A stretch of 64,000 nt of DNA, taken from positions 186,001 through 250,000 of the forward strand of contig JAFACG010000009.1 of the NCBI GenBank assembly GCA_023425645.1, in the 5' to 3' direction. The notes beneath the pieces are model-generated. The model did no database searches and was not told where the DNA came from. It was given only the letters and a program-made list of their open reading frames with translations. This document shows positions 17,705 through 30,148 of this stretch, piece by piece. A program made the position numbers and the translations under genes. Source of the DNA: Pseudomonadota bacterium. Its GTDB lineage: Bacteria; Pseudomonadota; Gammaproteobacteria; Burkholderiales; Burkholderiaceae_B. Position 1 is the stretch's first letter, and each line of letters opens with the position of its first letter.

Positions 17705-19587
17705 TGAGCGTGCCGGTCATTGAATTCAAGCAGGTCAGCGTCAGCGTGCCTGTGCAGGGGCAGCCGGTGGAGCTGCTGCGCAAGGTGTCCTTCGCCGTGC
17801 AGGCGGGCCGCACGCTGGGCCTGGTGGGCGAGTCGGGGGCGGGCAAGAGCATGATAGGCCGGGTCATCTCCGGCATGCTGCCCAGCAATCTGCGCCTGTC
17901 CTCGGGGCAGGTCTGTTTCCAGGGCGCGCCGGTGACGGGGGCGCAGATGCGCCGCCTGCTGGGCCGCAAGATCGCCTTCGTGCCGCAGGAGCCGCTGTCC
18001 TCGCTCAATCCGGTGCTGACCATACGCCAGCAGATGATGGAGCACCTGGCGCGCCTGGGCATCGCGCGGCGCGATCGCGAGCGCTACTGCCTGGAGCGCC
18101 TGCACGAAGTGGGGTTGCCCGATCCGCCGTTCATCCTGGGACGCTATGCGCACGAGCTGTCCGGCGGGCAATGCCAGCGCATCCTGATCGCCATGGCGTT
18201 TTCGGGCGATCCGGAGCTGATCATCGCCGACGAGCCGACCACGGCCCTGGACGTGATCACCCAGGCGCAGATCATCCGCATCCTGCGCGCCGTGCAGCAG
18301 CGTCACCGGACGGCGGTCATCCTGATCACGCACGACCTGCGCATGGCCGCGCACGTCTGCGACGAAGTGGCCGTGCTGTACGCCGGCGACGTGGTGGAGC
18401 AGGGGCCGGCGGCCGACGTGCTGGACACGCCGCTGCACCCCTACGCCTGGGCGCTGAAGAATGCCACGCCCGCCTTGACCGGTCCCCTGCTTGCCCTGCC
18501 TTCGCTGGCCGACATCATGCCGGGGCTCAAGGACATGCGCGAACTGCCTGGTTGCCGCTTCGCGCGGCGCTGCCCGACCCGCAATGCGCAGTGCGAACAG
18601 CGTCCGCCCGCACTGGAGATGGTGCGTCCGGGGCACAGCGTTAGTTGCGCCGGCGCCTGCCTGGCGGGCGAGGCGGCGGCCCGCGCCGAGCTTCATGTCC
18701 CTCCCGAACCGCCGGCTCCCGAACTGGCGCCTCTGGTGGAGTTTCGTGAAGTCGAGCGCAGCTACCGGGTGACGCGCCAAGGGCGCCGCGGCCTGATGCA
18801 TGCCTTGCGTCCCCTGTCGCTGAGCGTGCGTCCGGGCGAGCTGGTGGGCGTGGTGGGCGAGAGCGGCAGCGGCAAGAGCACGGTGGCGCGCCTGATGGTG
18901 GGCCTGCTGCAGCCCAGCGGCGGGCAGGTGCTGGTGCAGGGACGGCCGCGCGAGCAATTCGCGGCGGGGCAGGGCGCCTCGCTGTCGCAAACCATACAGA
19001 TGGTGTTCCAGGACCCTGATTCGGCTCTGAACCCGCGCCGCAGCGTGCAGCAGCTGGTGACCCAGGTGCTGGAGCTGCAGCCGGACATGACGCCGGAGCA
19101 ACGCCGCCGTAAGGCGGACGAGCTGATGGCCCAGGTGGGCATCGCCCAGGATGCGGGCCAGCGGTTTCCGTCCGAGCTGTCGGGCGGACAGAAGCAGCGC
19201 GTCAATATCGCCCGGGCCCTGTGCGTTCAGCCGCGCCTGCTGGTGGCCGACGAGATCGTTTCCGGCCTGGACGTATCGGTACAGGCGCTGATCCTGAATC
19301 TGCTGCTGCGTTTGAACAAGGAGCTGGGCGTGGCGGTGGTCTTCATCTCCCATGACCTGTCCGTGATCCGTTATCTGTGTACGCGCGTGCTGGTCATGAA
19401 GAGCGGCGAAGTCGTCGAGCAGGGGCCGACCGCCGAGGTCTTCGCCCGCCCGCAGCATCCCTACACCCGTCTGTTGCTGGCCAGCGTGCCGCCCGACGAC
19501 TCCAGTCGGCCCTGGCCGGCGCCGCAGGCGGCCGAGGCGGACGCCGGTATGGCCGGCGCGAGCCTGGCGCCCGCCCTGGCGGTCTGA
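17704..19587 (+). CDS. Fused double ATPase of the peptide-type ABC importer (DppD-DppF fusion)
   Basis: A 627-residue cytoplasmic ATPase with two complete nucleotide-binding domains. The first has Walker A GESGAGKS at 42-49 and the ABC signature LSGGQ at 152. The linker holds the Cys-rich oligopeptide C-terminal motif (CRFARRCPTRNAQCEQRPP, about 286-304). The second has Walker A GESGSGKS at 385-392 and LSGGQ at 492. Most Dpp/Opp systems encode these as two proteins; fused forms (as in GsiA) are a known minority. It energises import of the operon's unknown substrate. A 33-nt gap with a possible ribosome-binding site precedes the oxygenase gene. Confidence 0.94.
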   Translation: MSVPVIEFKQVSVSVPVQGQPVELLRKVSFAVQAGRTLGLVGESGAGKSMIGRVISGMLPSNLRLSSGQVCFQGAPVTGAQMRRLLGRKIAFVPQEPLSSLNPVLTIRQQMMEHLARLGIARRDRERYCLERLHEVGLPDPPFILGRYAHELSGGQCQRILIAMAFSGDPELIIADEPTTALDVITQAQIIRILRAVQQRHRTAVILITHDLRMAAHVCDEVAVLYAGDVVEQGPAADVLDTPLHPYAWALKNATPALTGPLLALPSLADIMPGLKDMRELPGCRFARRCPTRNAQCEQRPPALEMVRPGHSVSCAGACLAGEAAARAELHVPPEPPAPELAPLVEFREVERSYRVTRQGRRGLMHALRPLSLSVRPGELVGVVGESGSGKSTVARLMVGLLQPSGGQVLVQGRPREQFAAGQGASLSQTIQMVFQDPDSALNPRRSVQQLVTQVLELQPDMTPEQRRRKADELMAQVGIAQDAGQRFPSELSGGQKQRVNIARALCVQPRLLVADEIVSGLDVSVQALILNLLLRLNKELGVAVVFISHDLSVIRYLCTRVLVMKSGEVVEQGPTAEVFARPQHPYTRLLLASVPPDDSSRPWPAPQAAEADAGMAGASLAPALAV

Positions 19588-19620
19588 ATCACGTTTTACT
19601 CGCATTACACAGGAATCACT

Positions 19621-20934
19621 ATGAGGTACGCCAACAACGAGGCCGCGCTTGCCGGCCTGGCCCAGGCCAATCAGGTGCATCGGGACGCCTACCTGGACGA
19701 GGAAGTGTTCCAGCTGGAAATGGAGCGCCTGTTCAGCCGCGCCTGGCTGTACGTGGGCCACGAAAGCCAGGTGCCCAACGCCGGCGACTATATTTCGGTG
19801 ACGCTGGCCCAGAGCCCGGTGATCATGCTGCGCCACGGCGACGGCTCGGTGCGCGTGGTGATGAACCGCTGTGCGCACAAAGGCGCGCGCCTGGTCAGCG
19901 AATCCAGCGGCAATGTGGGCAAGATGCTGCGCTGCCCCTACCACGCCTGGACGTATCGGCTGGATGGCTCCCTGCTGGCGGTGCCGCTGAAGAACGCCTA
20001 CGAAAACACCGGCTTTGCCCAGTGCCCCGCAGCGAAAGGTCTATCCACGCCCGGTGCGGTGGACAGCTACCGCGGCTTTGTCTTTGCGCGCCTGAGCGAG
20101 CAGGGGCCGAGCCTGAAGGAGTACTTCGGCGAGGTGCTCCAGGCGCTGGACAATATGGCCGACCGTTCGCCCCAGGGCGAGCTGCAGGTGGCGGGCGGAT
20201 CCATCCGCACCGTGATCCATTGCAACTGGAAGATGTACCTGGAGAACATCAACGACACGGTCCATCCGATCTCCACGCATGAGTCGGCCTCCAGTTCGGC
20301 CGCCAAGGTGGGCGAGGTCTTCAAGGACGAAGATCCCACGGCGCTGGAGCAATTGCTGCCGTTCGGCTCGGGTTACGACTTTTATTCGCGCATGGGCGTG
20401 CAGACCTTTCCCAACGGCCACAGCATTCTGGGCACCAAGTTCAGCATCCATACCGACTATTCCGGCATCCCCGGCTACGAGGCCATGATGCGGGAGGCCT
20501 GGGGCGAGGAAAAAGCCGCGCGCGTGCTGGGGTTCAATCCGCAGAATGTGGTGTTCTATCCGAGCATGGCCGCCAAGGGGTCGCCGCAGATCATCCGCGT
20601 GCTGCGTCCGCTGGCAGTGGACCGCACTTTGCTGGAGGTCTGGGTCTTCCAGCCCAAGGGCGCGCCGCGCGAGATGCTCGATCGCGGCCTGACCTACAGC
20701 CGTCTGGTGTATTCGCCCATGAGCGTGGTGGCGCACGATGACGTGCATTTGTTCGAGAGCCAGCAGGCCAGCCTGAAGGCGCAGGGCAATCCCTGGGTCA
20801 ACTTGCTGCGCCAGTACGACGAGCAGGAGCTGGCGCAGGAAGGCGGCACCTTCGACGACGCCAACAATGAACGGGTGATACGCAACCAGTACCGCGCCTG
20901 GCAACAGGGCATGGCGCGGCAGGAGCAGGAATGA
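19621..20934 (+). CDS. Rieske non-haem iron oxygenase, large (alpha) subunit
   Basis: Catalytic subunit of a ring-hydroxylating-type oxygenase, 437 residues. The Rieske [2Fe-2S] centre has C84-x-H86 and C105-x2-H108. The mononuclear iron site has the motif NDTVHPISTH with D212, H215 and H220, and a probable third ligand in the HDDVHLFE stretch near residue 375. The enzyme uses O2 and two electrons to hydroxylate or demethylate an organic substrate. The pairing with a beta subunit points to the aromatic dioxygenase lineage. Exact substrate is not inferable. No dedicated ferredoxin or reductase follows, so electrons must come from elsewhere or from the flavin-reductase-fold protein at 21427. 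Confidence 0.93.
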   Translation: MRYANNEAALAGLAQANQVHRDAYLDEEVFQLEMERLFSRAWLYVGHESQVPNAGDYISVTLAQSPVIMLRHGDGSVRVVMNRCAHKGARLVSESSGNVGKMLRCPYHAWTYRLDGSLLAVPLKNAYENTGFAQCPAAKGLSTPGAVDSYRGFVFARLSEQGPSLKEYFGEVLQALDNMADRSPQGELQVAGGSIRTVIHCNWKMYLENINDTVHPISTHESASSSAAKVGEVFKDEDPTALEQLLPFGSGYDFYSRMGVQTFPNGHSILGTKFSIHTDYSGIPGYEAMMREAWGEEKAARVLGFNPQNVVFYPSMAAKGSPQIIRVLRPLAVDRTLLEVWVFQPKGAPREMLDRGLTYSRLVYSPMSVVAHDDVHLFESQQASLKAQGNPWVNLLRQYDEQELAQEGGTFDDANNERVIRNQYRAWQQGMARQEQE

Positions 20935-21419
20935 TGAGCATGGACAGGCAGCGCAGTCTGCAGGAATTCGTGTGGCAGGAAAACGCCTTGCTGGACCAGG
21001 GGCGATTTGACGAGTGGTACGAGCTGTTTGCGCCGGACGGCCTGTACTGGATTCCCGGCGAATCAGGCCAGCAAAGCCCGCAGGGCCGCATGTGCATCGC
21101 CCTGGAAAACCGCATGTTGATGCGTCTGCGTATCGACAGGCTGTCGCATCACCGCGCTTTTTCGCTGCAGCCGGGCGTGCGGGGCCTGCGCGTGATCCAG
21201 TCTCCCCGGCTCCAGTCGGAGCAGCCGGACGGGCAGGGCTGCTACACGGTCCGCACCAATCTGATCTATTCGGAGTTCCAGAAGCAGAGGACCGAGGTGC
21301 TGCCTGCCACGGCTTCGTACCGGTTGCGCGAACGCGGGCAGGGCTGGGAGATCGTGGAAAAGCGCGTGGACCTGCTGAGCGTGGATGGCTACCTGCCCAC
21401 CATCCAGTTGTTCATCTAG
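20931..21419 (+). CDS. Rieske oxygenase, small (beta) subunit
   Basis: A 162-residue protein of the ring-hydroxylating dioxygenase beta family (NTF2/SnoaL-like fold). It opens with QEFVWQENALLDQGRFDEWYELFAPDGLYWIP, the usual start of these structural subunits, and ends in KRVDLLSVDGYLP. It normally builds an alpha3beta3 hexamer with the large subunit. ATG 20931 overlaps the alpha stop as ATGA, and a second ATG at 20934 is equally placed; either way the genes are coupled. Confidence 0.9.
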   Translation: MMSMDRQRSLQEFVWQENALLDQGRFDEWYELFAPDGLYWIPGESGQQSPQGRMCIALENRMLMRLRIDRLSHHRAFSLQPGVRGLRVIQSPRLQSEQPDGQGCYTVRTNLIYSEFQKQRTEVLPATASYRLRERGQGWEIVEKRVDLLSVDGYLPTIQLFI

Positions 21420-21426
21420 GCCTGCC

Positions 21427-22038
21427 ATGGACGCATCGGTTTCCTATCGCAGCCTGCCCTGCGCGGACATGGACGACACCCTGGCCTATCGCCTGCTGAC
21501 GTCCCTGGTCGTGCCGCGCCCCATTGCCTGGGTCTGCACGCTGGAGGCGTCGGGCAGCGTGAACCTGGCGCCGTTCAGCTCGTTCAACTACGTGGCCCAT
21601 AGTCCGCCCATGCTGGCCATCAACATCAATCGCACCGAGCAGGGCGGCCTGAAGGACACGGCCCGCAATCTGCAAGCCAATGGCGAATGCGTGGTGCAGC
21701 TATGCCGACAGTCGGATCTGGCGGCGGTGCACGCCAGCGCCGCCGAGCGTCCGCCGGGTCACAGCGAGGCCCTGGAGCTGGGGCTGGCCCTGTCGCCCGG
21801 TCAACACGTGCGCGTGCCACGCCTGGACGGAGCGGCGGTGCAGATGGAGTGCCGCCTGGACCAGGTGGTCGACCTGGGCCGGGGCATCAATCAGCTGCAT
21901 ATCCTGGAGGTGCTGGCCTTCCACGTGGACCAAGCCCTGCTGGATGCCGATGGCCGGGTGGACATGCAGGCCTACCGGCCCCTGGCCCGGCTGGCGGGTC
22001 CGTATTACGCCGTGCCGGGGGAGATTTTACGGCCTTGA
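21427..22038 (+). CDS. Flavin reductase-fold (split-barrel FMN-binding) protein
   Basis: A 203-residue protein of the flavin reductase-like family. The FMN-binding split barrel shows PRPIAWVCT, VNLAPFSSFNYVAHSPPMLAI and a KDTARNL helix. Members either reduce flavin with NAD(P)H for a partner oxygenase or carry out unrelated flavin chemistry. As last gene of the operon, 8 nt after the beta subunit, it may help supply electrons or act on the oxygenated product. A classical Rieske partner would have its own [2Fe-2S] domain, so direct electron donation is not assured. Start ATG 21427 is the first in frame after the beta stop. Confidence 0.82.
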   Translation: MDASVSYRSLPCADMDDTLAYRLLTSLVVPRPIAWVCTLEASGSVNLAPFSSFNYVAHSPPMLAININRTEQGGLKDTARNLQANGECVVQLCRQSDLAAVHASAAERPPGHSEALELGLALSPGQHVRVPRLDGAAVQMECRLDQVVDLGRGINQLHILEVLAFHVDQALLDADGRVDMQAYRPLARLAGPYYAVPGEILRP

Positions 22039-22093
22039 CCTGACTTGGTTGGTTAAAGCGGCCGTGCATGGATTCAACTCTCTGAGATGCGAT

Positions 22094-22215
22094 GGTTCCA
22101 TGTATATGGGGTGGTCGATACAGCGGTCGTTGTGAGCCGTTCAAGGCTTTAGAAGGGCAAGCCGTCAGCCCAGGCTGCCCCTCTAAAGCCTTGAACGGCG
22201 TGTTCACATGGAGCC
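22094..22215. repeat. Nested long inverted repeat (possible MITE or structured RNA)
   Basis: An 18-bp perfect inverted repeat (22136-22153 with 22182-22199) encloses a further stem of GGGCAAGCC type with one bulge (22155-22163 with about 22171-22179). A 10-bp outer arm, GGTTCCATGT (22094-22103) with ACATGGAGCC (22206-22215), pairs with one wobble. It occupies most of the 296-nt gap between the Rieske operon and gdhA, which otherwise holds no gene. There is no T run, so simple termination is unlikely. Confidence 0.8.
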
Positions 22216-22285
22216 GCTCTGCTGTCGAACAGCCTATTTGTTTCATTGGCCGGTTCGTTTGACGGATGCTTGTGACGGTGCAAAA

Positions 22286-22312
22286 AAAGACCGCCTCGTG
22301 GGCGGTCTTTTT
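22286..22312. terminator. Bidirectional terminator downstream of gdhA
   Basis: Ten-bp stem AAAGACCGCC (22286-22295) with GGCGGTCTTT (22301-22310), loop TCGTG, A run before and T run after. It ends gdhA on the minus strand and could stop read-through from the Rieske operon. Confidence 0.9.
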
Positions 22313-22334
22313 ACTACTGAGCAAGGCGCAGAAT

Positions 22335-23711
<1,377 letters not shown>

Positions 23712-23776
23712 TTAGAACTCAGCAGATTGAAAGATAGGGTGCACGGGAATGCACCAAGGTCATACGTCCATCGCAA

Positions 23777-23803
23777 GCAAGCCTCTCGGATGGAGAGGCT
23801 TGC
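23777..23803 (-). terminator. Stem-loop downstream of rho
   Basis: Eleven-bp perfect stem (23777-23787 with 23793-23803) and 5-nt loop, 12 nt past the rho stop. There is no T tract on the minus strand, so it may be a transcript-end stabiliser rather than a true intrinsic terminator. Confidence 0.5.
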
Positions 23804-23814
23804 GGATGTTCGAT

Positions 23815-25071
23815 TTACTTCTTCATCATGTCGAAGAATTCGGAGTTGGTCTTTGTAGCCCGGATCTTGTCCAGGATAAATTCCATGGCTTCGATTTCAT
23901 CCATGCCGTGGATGAATTTGCGTAGCACCCAGACCTTTTGTAGAAGGTCCGGCTTGATCAGCAGTTCTTCGCGACGGGTACCTGATTTGTTCAGGTTGAT
24001 GGCAGGGTAAATGCGTTTTTCGGCCAGGCGACGCTCCAGATGGATTTCGGAGTTGCCGGTGCCTTTGAATTCTTCGTAGATGACTTCATCCATGCGGCTG
24101 CCGGTTTCGATCAGCGCGGTGCCGATGATGGTCAGGGAGCCGCCTTCTTCCAGGTTGCGGGCCGCGCCGAAGAAGCGCTTGGGCCGCTGCAGGGCGTTGG
24201 CGTCCACGCCGCCGGTCAGGACCTTGCCGGAGGCGGGCACCACGGTGTTGTAAGCGCGGGCCAGGCGGGTGATGGAGTCCAGCAGGATCACCACGTCCTT
24301 TTTCAGTTCGACCAGGCGCTTGGCTTTTTCGATGACCATCTCGGCCACCTGGACGTGGCGCGTGGCCGGCTCGTCGAAGGTGGAGGCCACCACTTCGCCG
24401 CGCACGGTGCGCTGCATCTCGGTCACTTCCTCGGGGCGCTCGTCCACCAGCAGGACGATCATGGTTGCCTCGGGGTAGTTGGTGGTGATGGCGTGGGCCA
24501 TGTGCTGCATCATCACCGTCTTGCCCGACTTGGGGCTGGCCACGATCAGGGCGCGCTGGCCCTTGCCGATGGGGGCGAAGATGTCCAGGATGCGGCCGGT
24601 GATGTTCTCCTCGCTCTTGATGTCGCGCTCCAGGCGCATGGGCTGGTCCGGATGCAGCGGCGTGAGGTTCTCAAACATGATGCGATGCTTGATGGCCTCG
24701 GGCTGCATGCCGTTGACCTTGTCCACCTTGACCAGCGCGAAGTAGCGCTCGCCGTCCTTGGGCGTGCGCACCTCGCCTTCGATGGAGTCGCCGGTGTGCA
24801 GGTTGAAGCGGCGGATCTGCGACGGGGAGATGTAGATGTCGTCCGTGCTGGCCAGGTAGGAGGTCTCCGGCGAACGCAGGAAGCCGAAACCGTCCGGCAA
24901 TACTTCCAGCACCCCGTCTCCGAAAATCTGCTCGCCTTTCTTGGCGTGCTTTTTCATGATGGCGAACATGAGCTCTTGCTTGCGCAAGCGGTTCGCGTTG
25001 TCGATTTCCAGAGTGGCAGCCATTTCTAGCAGCTGCGAGACGTGCAGAGCTTTTAATTCGTTGAGGTGCAT
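23815..25071 (-). CDS. rho: Transcription termination factor Rho
   Basis: Hexameric RNA helicase that ends transcription at Rho-dependent sites. 418 residues, the E. coli length. The N-terminal helical bundle and RNA-binding cold-shock-like domain ([16 protein letters not shown], about 52-68) are followed by the ATPase core: Walker A ASPKSGKT (about 178-185), [14 protein letters not shown], the Q-loop/R-loop [20 protein letters not shown] and the C-terminal [12 protein letters not shown]. It lies directly downstream of trxA (69-nt gap), a pairing common in proteobacteria. Confidence 0.98.
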   Translation of the reverse strand: MHLNELKALHVSQLLEMAATLEIDNANRLRKQELMFAIMKKHAKKGEQIFGDGVLEVLPDGFGFLRSPETSYLASTDDIYISPSQIRRFNLHTGDSIEGEVRTPKDGERYFALVKVDKVNGMQPEAIKHRIMFENLTPLHPDQPMRLERDIKSEENITGRILDIFAPIGKGQRALIVASPKSGKTVMMQHMAHAITTNYPEATMIVLLVDERPEEVTEMQRTVRGEVVASTFDEPATRHVQVAEMVIEKAKRLVELKKDVVILLDSITRLARAYNTVVPASGKVLTGGVDANALQRPKRFFGAARNLEEGGSLTIIGTALIETGSRMDEVIYEEFKGTGNSEIHLERRLAEKRIYPAINLNKSGTRREELLIKPDLLQKVWVLRKFIHGMDEIEAMEFILDKIRATKTNSEFFDMMKK

Positions 25072-25140
25072 GAGAGGGGAAGGGATTTCAGCAGCAGACC
25101 GCGGGCCAGCGGCGGGCCCGCGTGCGGTTAATCAGAAGGA

Positions 25141-25467
25141 TTACAGGGAGCTGTCGAGAAACGCGCTGAGTTGCGACTTGGAAAGTGCCCCGACTTTGGT
25201 TTCGGCCACTTTGCCGTCTTTGAACAGCATGAGCGTGGGAATTCCGCGAATACCGAATTTTGCGGGGGTATCGGGATTTTCATCGACATTGAGCTTGGCA
25301 ATGATAACACGGCCTTTGTACTGTTCGGCAGCGTCGTCCAGCAGGGGGGCGATCATTTTGCAGGGACCGCACCAGGCGGCCCAGTAGTCGACCAGAACGG
25401 GCAGTTCTGCTTTGAGGACGTCGTTCTCGAAGGAGGCGTCCGTTACATGTTTGATGGAATCGCTCAT
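25141..25467 (-). CDS. trxA: Thioredoxin 1
   Basis: Cytoplasmic disulfide reductant, 108 residues with active site W-C33-G-P-C36 and the cis-proline segment RGIPTLMLF. The residue before the site is Ala (WAAWCGPC) where many family members have Glu. ATG 25467 is chosen by alignment with the usual N-terminus; an in-frame GTG/ATG further up would only add a hydrophobic leader encoded in the promoter region. It is co-directional with rho, and the 234-nt gap upstream is shared with the divergent parE. Confidence 0.97.
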   Translation of the reverse strand: MSDSIKHVTDASFENDVLKAELPVLVDYWAAWCGPCKMIAPLLDDAAEQYKGRVIIAKLNVDENPDTPAKFGIRGIPTLMLFKDGKVAETKVGALSKSQLSAFLDSSL

Positions 25468-25701
25468 GGCAAGATACAAAAAAGAAGAAAGGATGACCAA
25501 AAACTATACGTGTGGCGAGGCCTGAGCACAATGTATTCTACGGTGAATTGCGACGCTCTTGTTGCCAATTTTTGACAGGATGGCATTGCTCTTTGCCGAT
25601 AATGGCCCGGCAGCGGCGGGGCGCGCGCCGACAAAGCGTTTCCCCCCTGGCCCATCCCCCCGTAAAATACCGTTTTTCTGATCGATCTTCCGGGAATCAA
25701 G

Positions 25702-27663
<1,962 letters not shown>

Positions 27664-27683
27664 GCCGGGGCAAAGAGTTATTT

Positions 27684-29993
27684 ATGGAAAGCAATCAATT
27701 GGATTTTGAGCCGGCGGGATCGGACGATCACATCACGCTGGCCACGTATGCCGAGCAGGCCTACCTGGATTACGCCGTATCGGTGGTGCGCGGCCGCGCG
27801 CTGCCCGACCTGACCGACGGGCAAAAACCCGTGCAGCGCCGCATCCTGTACGCCATGGACGCCATGGGGCTGGGCCCGAACGCCAAGCCCGTGAAGTCCG
27901 CCCGCGTGGTCGGGGACGTGCTGGGCAAGTACCACCCTCACGGCGACCAGGCCGCCTATGACGCCATGGTGCGCATGGCGCAGGACTTCGTGCTGCGCTA
28001 CCCGCTGGTGGATGGCCAGGGCAACTTCGGCTCGCGCGACGGCGACAATGCCGCCGCCATGCGTTACACGGAAGCGCGCCTGACCCCGTTTTCGCGCCTG
28101 CTGCTGGACGAGCTGGACGAGGGCACGGTGGATTTCGTGCCCAACTACGACGGCAGCCAGAAAGAGCCCGTGGCGCTGCCCGCGCGCCTGCCCATCATGC
28201 TGTTGAACGGCGCCTCGGGCATCGCCGTGGGTATGGCCACCGAGATTCCCTCGCATAATCTGCGCGAGATCGCCCAGGCCTGCGTGGCCCTGCTGCGCGA
28301 TCCCAAGCTCAGCGACCAGGACCTGTACCAGCTGGTGCCGGGGCCCGACTTCGCCGGGGGCGGCCAGATCATCTCGCCGGCCTCGGACATCGCGGCCATC
28401 TATACGCAAGGCCGCGGCACGGTCAAGGCGCGCGCCCGCTGGGTCTTCGAGGACCTGGCGCGCGGCCAGTGGCAGCTGGTGGTCACCGAACTGCCCCCGG
28501 GCACCTCGGCCCAGAGGATCCTCGAGGAAATCGAGGAGCGCACCAATCCCAAGGTCAAGAACGGCAAGAAATCGCTGACGGCCGAACAGCAGCAGACCAA
28601 GGCCCTGATGCTCAACCTGCTGGATACGGTGCGCGATGAATCAGGCAAGCAGGCTGCGGTGCGCCTGGTGTTCGAACCCAAGTCGCGCACCATCGATCGT
28701 GACGAATTCGTCAATACGCTGCTGGCCCAGACCAGCCTGGAAGGCAGCGTGTCCATCAACCTGGTGTGCATCGACGTGGACGGCCGGCCCGGCCAGCGCT
28801 CCTTGCGCCAGATCCTGGGCAACTGGCTGGAGTTCCGCCGGCTGACCATGGAGCGCCGCACGCGTTTCCGCCTGGACAAGGTCTCCGACCGCATCCATGT
28901 GCTGGAAGGGCGCATGGTGGTCTATCTGAACGTGGACGAGGTCATCCAGACCATACGCGAATCCGACGAACCGCGCGCCGCGCTGATGGAGCGCTTCGAG
29001 CTGAGCGAGCGCCAGGCGGACGACATCCTGGAGATGCGCCTGCGCCAGCTGGCCCGCCTGGAAGGATTCAAGATCGAAAAGGAATTGGATGAGCGCCGCA
29101 AGGAGCAGGCCGGCCTGCAGGAACTGTTGGACAATCCCAAGGCCTTCAAGCGCCTGATGATCCGCGAGATCGAAGCCGACGCCAAGACCTACGGCGACGA
29201 GCGCCGCACCCTGATCGAGGCGGCCGAGCGGGCCGTGCTGGAGACCAAGGTGGTGGACGAGCCCGTCACCGTCATCATCTCCCACAAGGGCTGGCTGCGC
29301 TGCCGCCAGGGGCACGGGCACGATGCCTCCCAGTTCACCTTCAAGACCGGCGACAGGCTGTACGACGCCCTGGAATGCCGCAGCACCACGGACCTGGTGG
29401 CCCTGGGGCGCGACGGCCGGGTCTATACTGTGCCGGTCTCCAGCCTGCCGTCGGCGCGCGGCGACGGCCAGCCCATCACCTCCATGATCGAGGTCAGCCC
29501 GGCGGCGCCGATCGAGCACATGATGGCCGCGCCCGGCGACCAGCGCTACGTGCTGGCGGCCTCGGACGGCTATGGCTTCATCGCCAGCCACGCGGACATG
29601 AATACCCGTCAGCGGGCCGGCAAGCAGTTCGTCACCGTCGAGGCGGGCAAGTCGCTGCTCAAGCCGCTCGCCTTGCGGCCGGACGATCAGTACGTGGGCC
29701 TGCTCAGCGCCAAGGGCCGCTTCCTGGTGGTGGACATCAATGAACTGAAAGTGCTGGAGAAGGGCGGCCGCGGCACCATCCTGATGGGCCTGGACGAGGG
29801 AGACAGCCTGGTGCAATGGGTGGCCGTCGGCGAGGACGGCCTGGCCGTGTCGGGCATCTATCGCAAGCGCGAGTCCACCGTGCACATGGACCTGGACGCC
29901 CTGGCCGAATACCTGGGCAAGCGGGCCCGCAAAGGCAAGCAGCTGGGCGTCAAGCTCAGCGATCCTGTGCTTCACCGTCCGCAGGTACAGTAA
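27684..29993 (+). CDS. parC: DNA topoisomerase IV subunit A
   Basis: Breakage-reunion subunit of topoisomerase IV, 769 residues. The winged-helix DNA gate has the quinolone-resistance region ([20 protein letters not shown]) and the catalytic tyrosine Y128 (MRYTEAR). A tower and coiled coil follow, then a short C-terminal beta-pinwheel lacking the GyrA box. ATG 27684 is preferred because of AAAGAG upstream; another in-frame start 24 nt earlier overlaps the parE stop. The QRD region shows HPHGD followed by QAAYDAM, that is, Gln at the position where E. coli ParC has Ser; I do not interpret this as resistance. Confidence 0.96.
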   Translation: MESNQLDFEPAGSDDHITLATYAEQAYLDYAVSVVRGRALPDLTDGQKPVQRRILYAMDAMGLGPNAKPVKSARVVGDVLGKYHPHGDQAAYDAMVRMAQDFVLRYPLVDGQGNFGSRDGDNAAAMRYTEARLTPFSRLLLDELDEGTVDFVPNYDGSQKEPVALPARLPIMLLNGASGIAVGMATEIPSHNLREIAQACVALLRDPKLSDQDLYQLVPGPDFAGGGQIISPASDIAAIYTQGRGTVKARARWVFEDLARGQWQLVVTELPPGTSAQRILEEIEERTNPKVKNGKKSLTAEQQQTKALMLNLLDTVRDESGKQAAVRLVFEPKSRTIDRDEFVNTLLAQTSLEGSVSINLVCIDVDGRPGQRSLRQILGNWLEFRRLTMERRTRFRLDKVSDRIHVLEGRMVVYLNVDEVIQTIRESDEPRAALMERFELSERQADDILEMRLRQLARLEGFKIEKELDERRKEQAGLQELLDNPKAFKRLMIREIEADAKTYGDERRTLIEAAERAVLETKVVDEPVTVIISHKGWLRCRQGHGHDASQFTFKTGDRLYDALECRSTTDLVALGRDGRVYTVPVSSLPSARGDGQPITSMIEVSPAAPIEHMMAAPGDQRYVLAASDGYGFIASHADMNTRQRAGKQFVTVEAGKSLLKPLALRPDDQYVGLLSAKGRFLVVDINELKVLEKGGRGTILMGLDEGDSLVQWVAVGEDGLAVSGIYRKRESTVHMDLDALAEYLGKRARKGKQLGVKLSDPVLHRPQVQ

Positions 29994-29995
29994 GG

Positions 29996-30039
29996 TTTTG
30001 CCGCCGGGCCGTCGGAATGCCGCATCACCCAAGGCAAAA
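29996..30039. repeat. 44-bp dispersed repeat, copy 2
   Basis: Second copy of the element at 6222-6265, starting 3 nt after the parC stop, with ends TTTTGCC (29996-30002) and GGCAAAA (30033-30039). Forty-two of 44 bases are identical; the two changes restore pairing. Orientation relative to the upstream gene is opposite to that of copy 1. Confidence 0.85.
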
Positions 30040-30090
30040 GCGCCCCCTCGGGGGCAGCAAGCCGAAGGCGCAGCGTGGGGGTGTTTTTTT
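30040..30090 (+). terminator. Probable parC terminator
   Basis: GCCCCC (30042-30047) can pair with GGGGGC (30050-30055), and the first C run could instead pair with the G run at 30077-30081 to form a longer arm. A T7 run (30084-30090) follows directly. Alternative pairings make the exact hairpin uncertain. Similar C-rich/G-rich blocks are common between genes in Burkholderiales. Confidence 0.55.
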
Positions 30091-30148
30091 GCCGCCAGCC
30101 GAGGCTGTGTGCCCCGGCCGGCTTGCTTCTTTTTTTCGAGTATTGGAT

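Noticed and set aside
22136..22199. The 18-bp inverted repeat as an intrinsic terminator
   Set aside because: No T tract on either side; a separate, normal terminator lies at 22286-22312.
27915..28070. Quinolone resistance from the ParC QRD sequence
   Set aside because: Gln in place of Ser at one QRD position may be the clade's normal residue; resistance cannot be claimed from the sequence alone.
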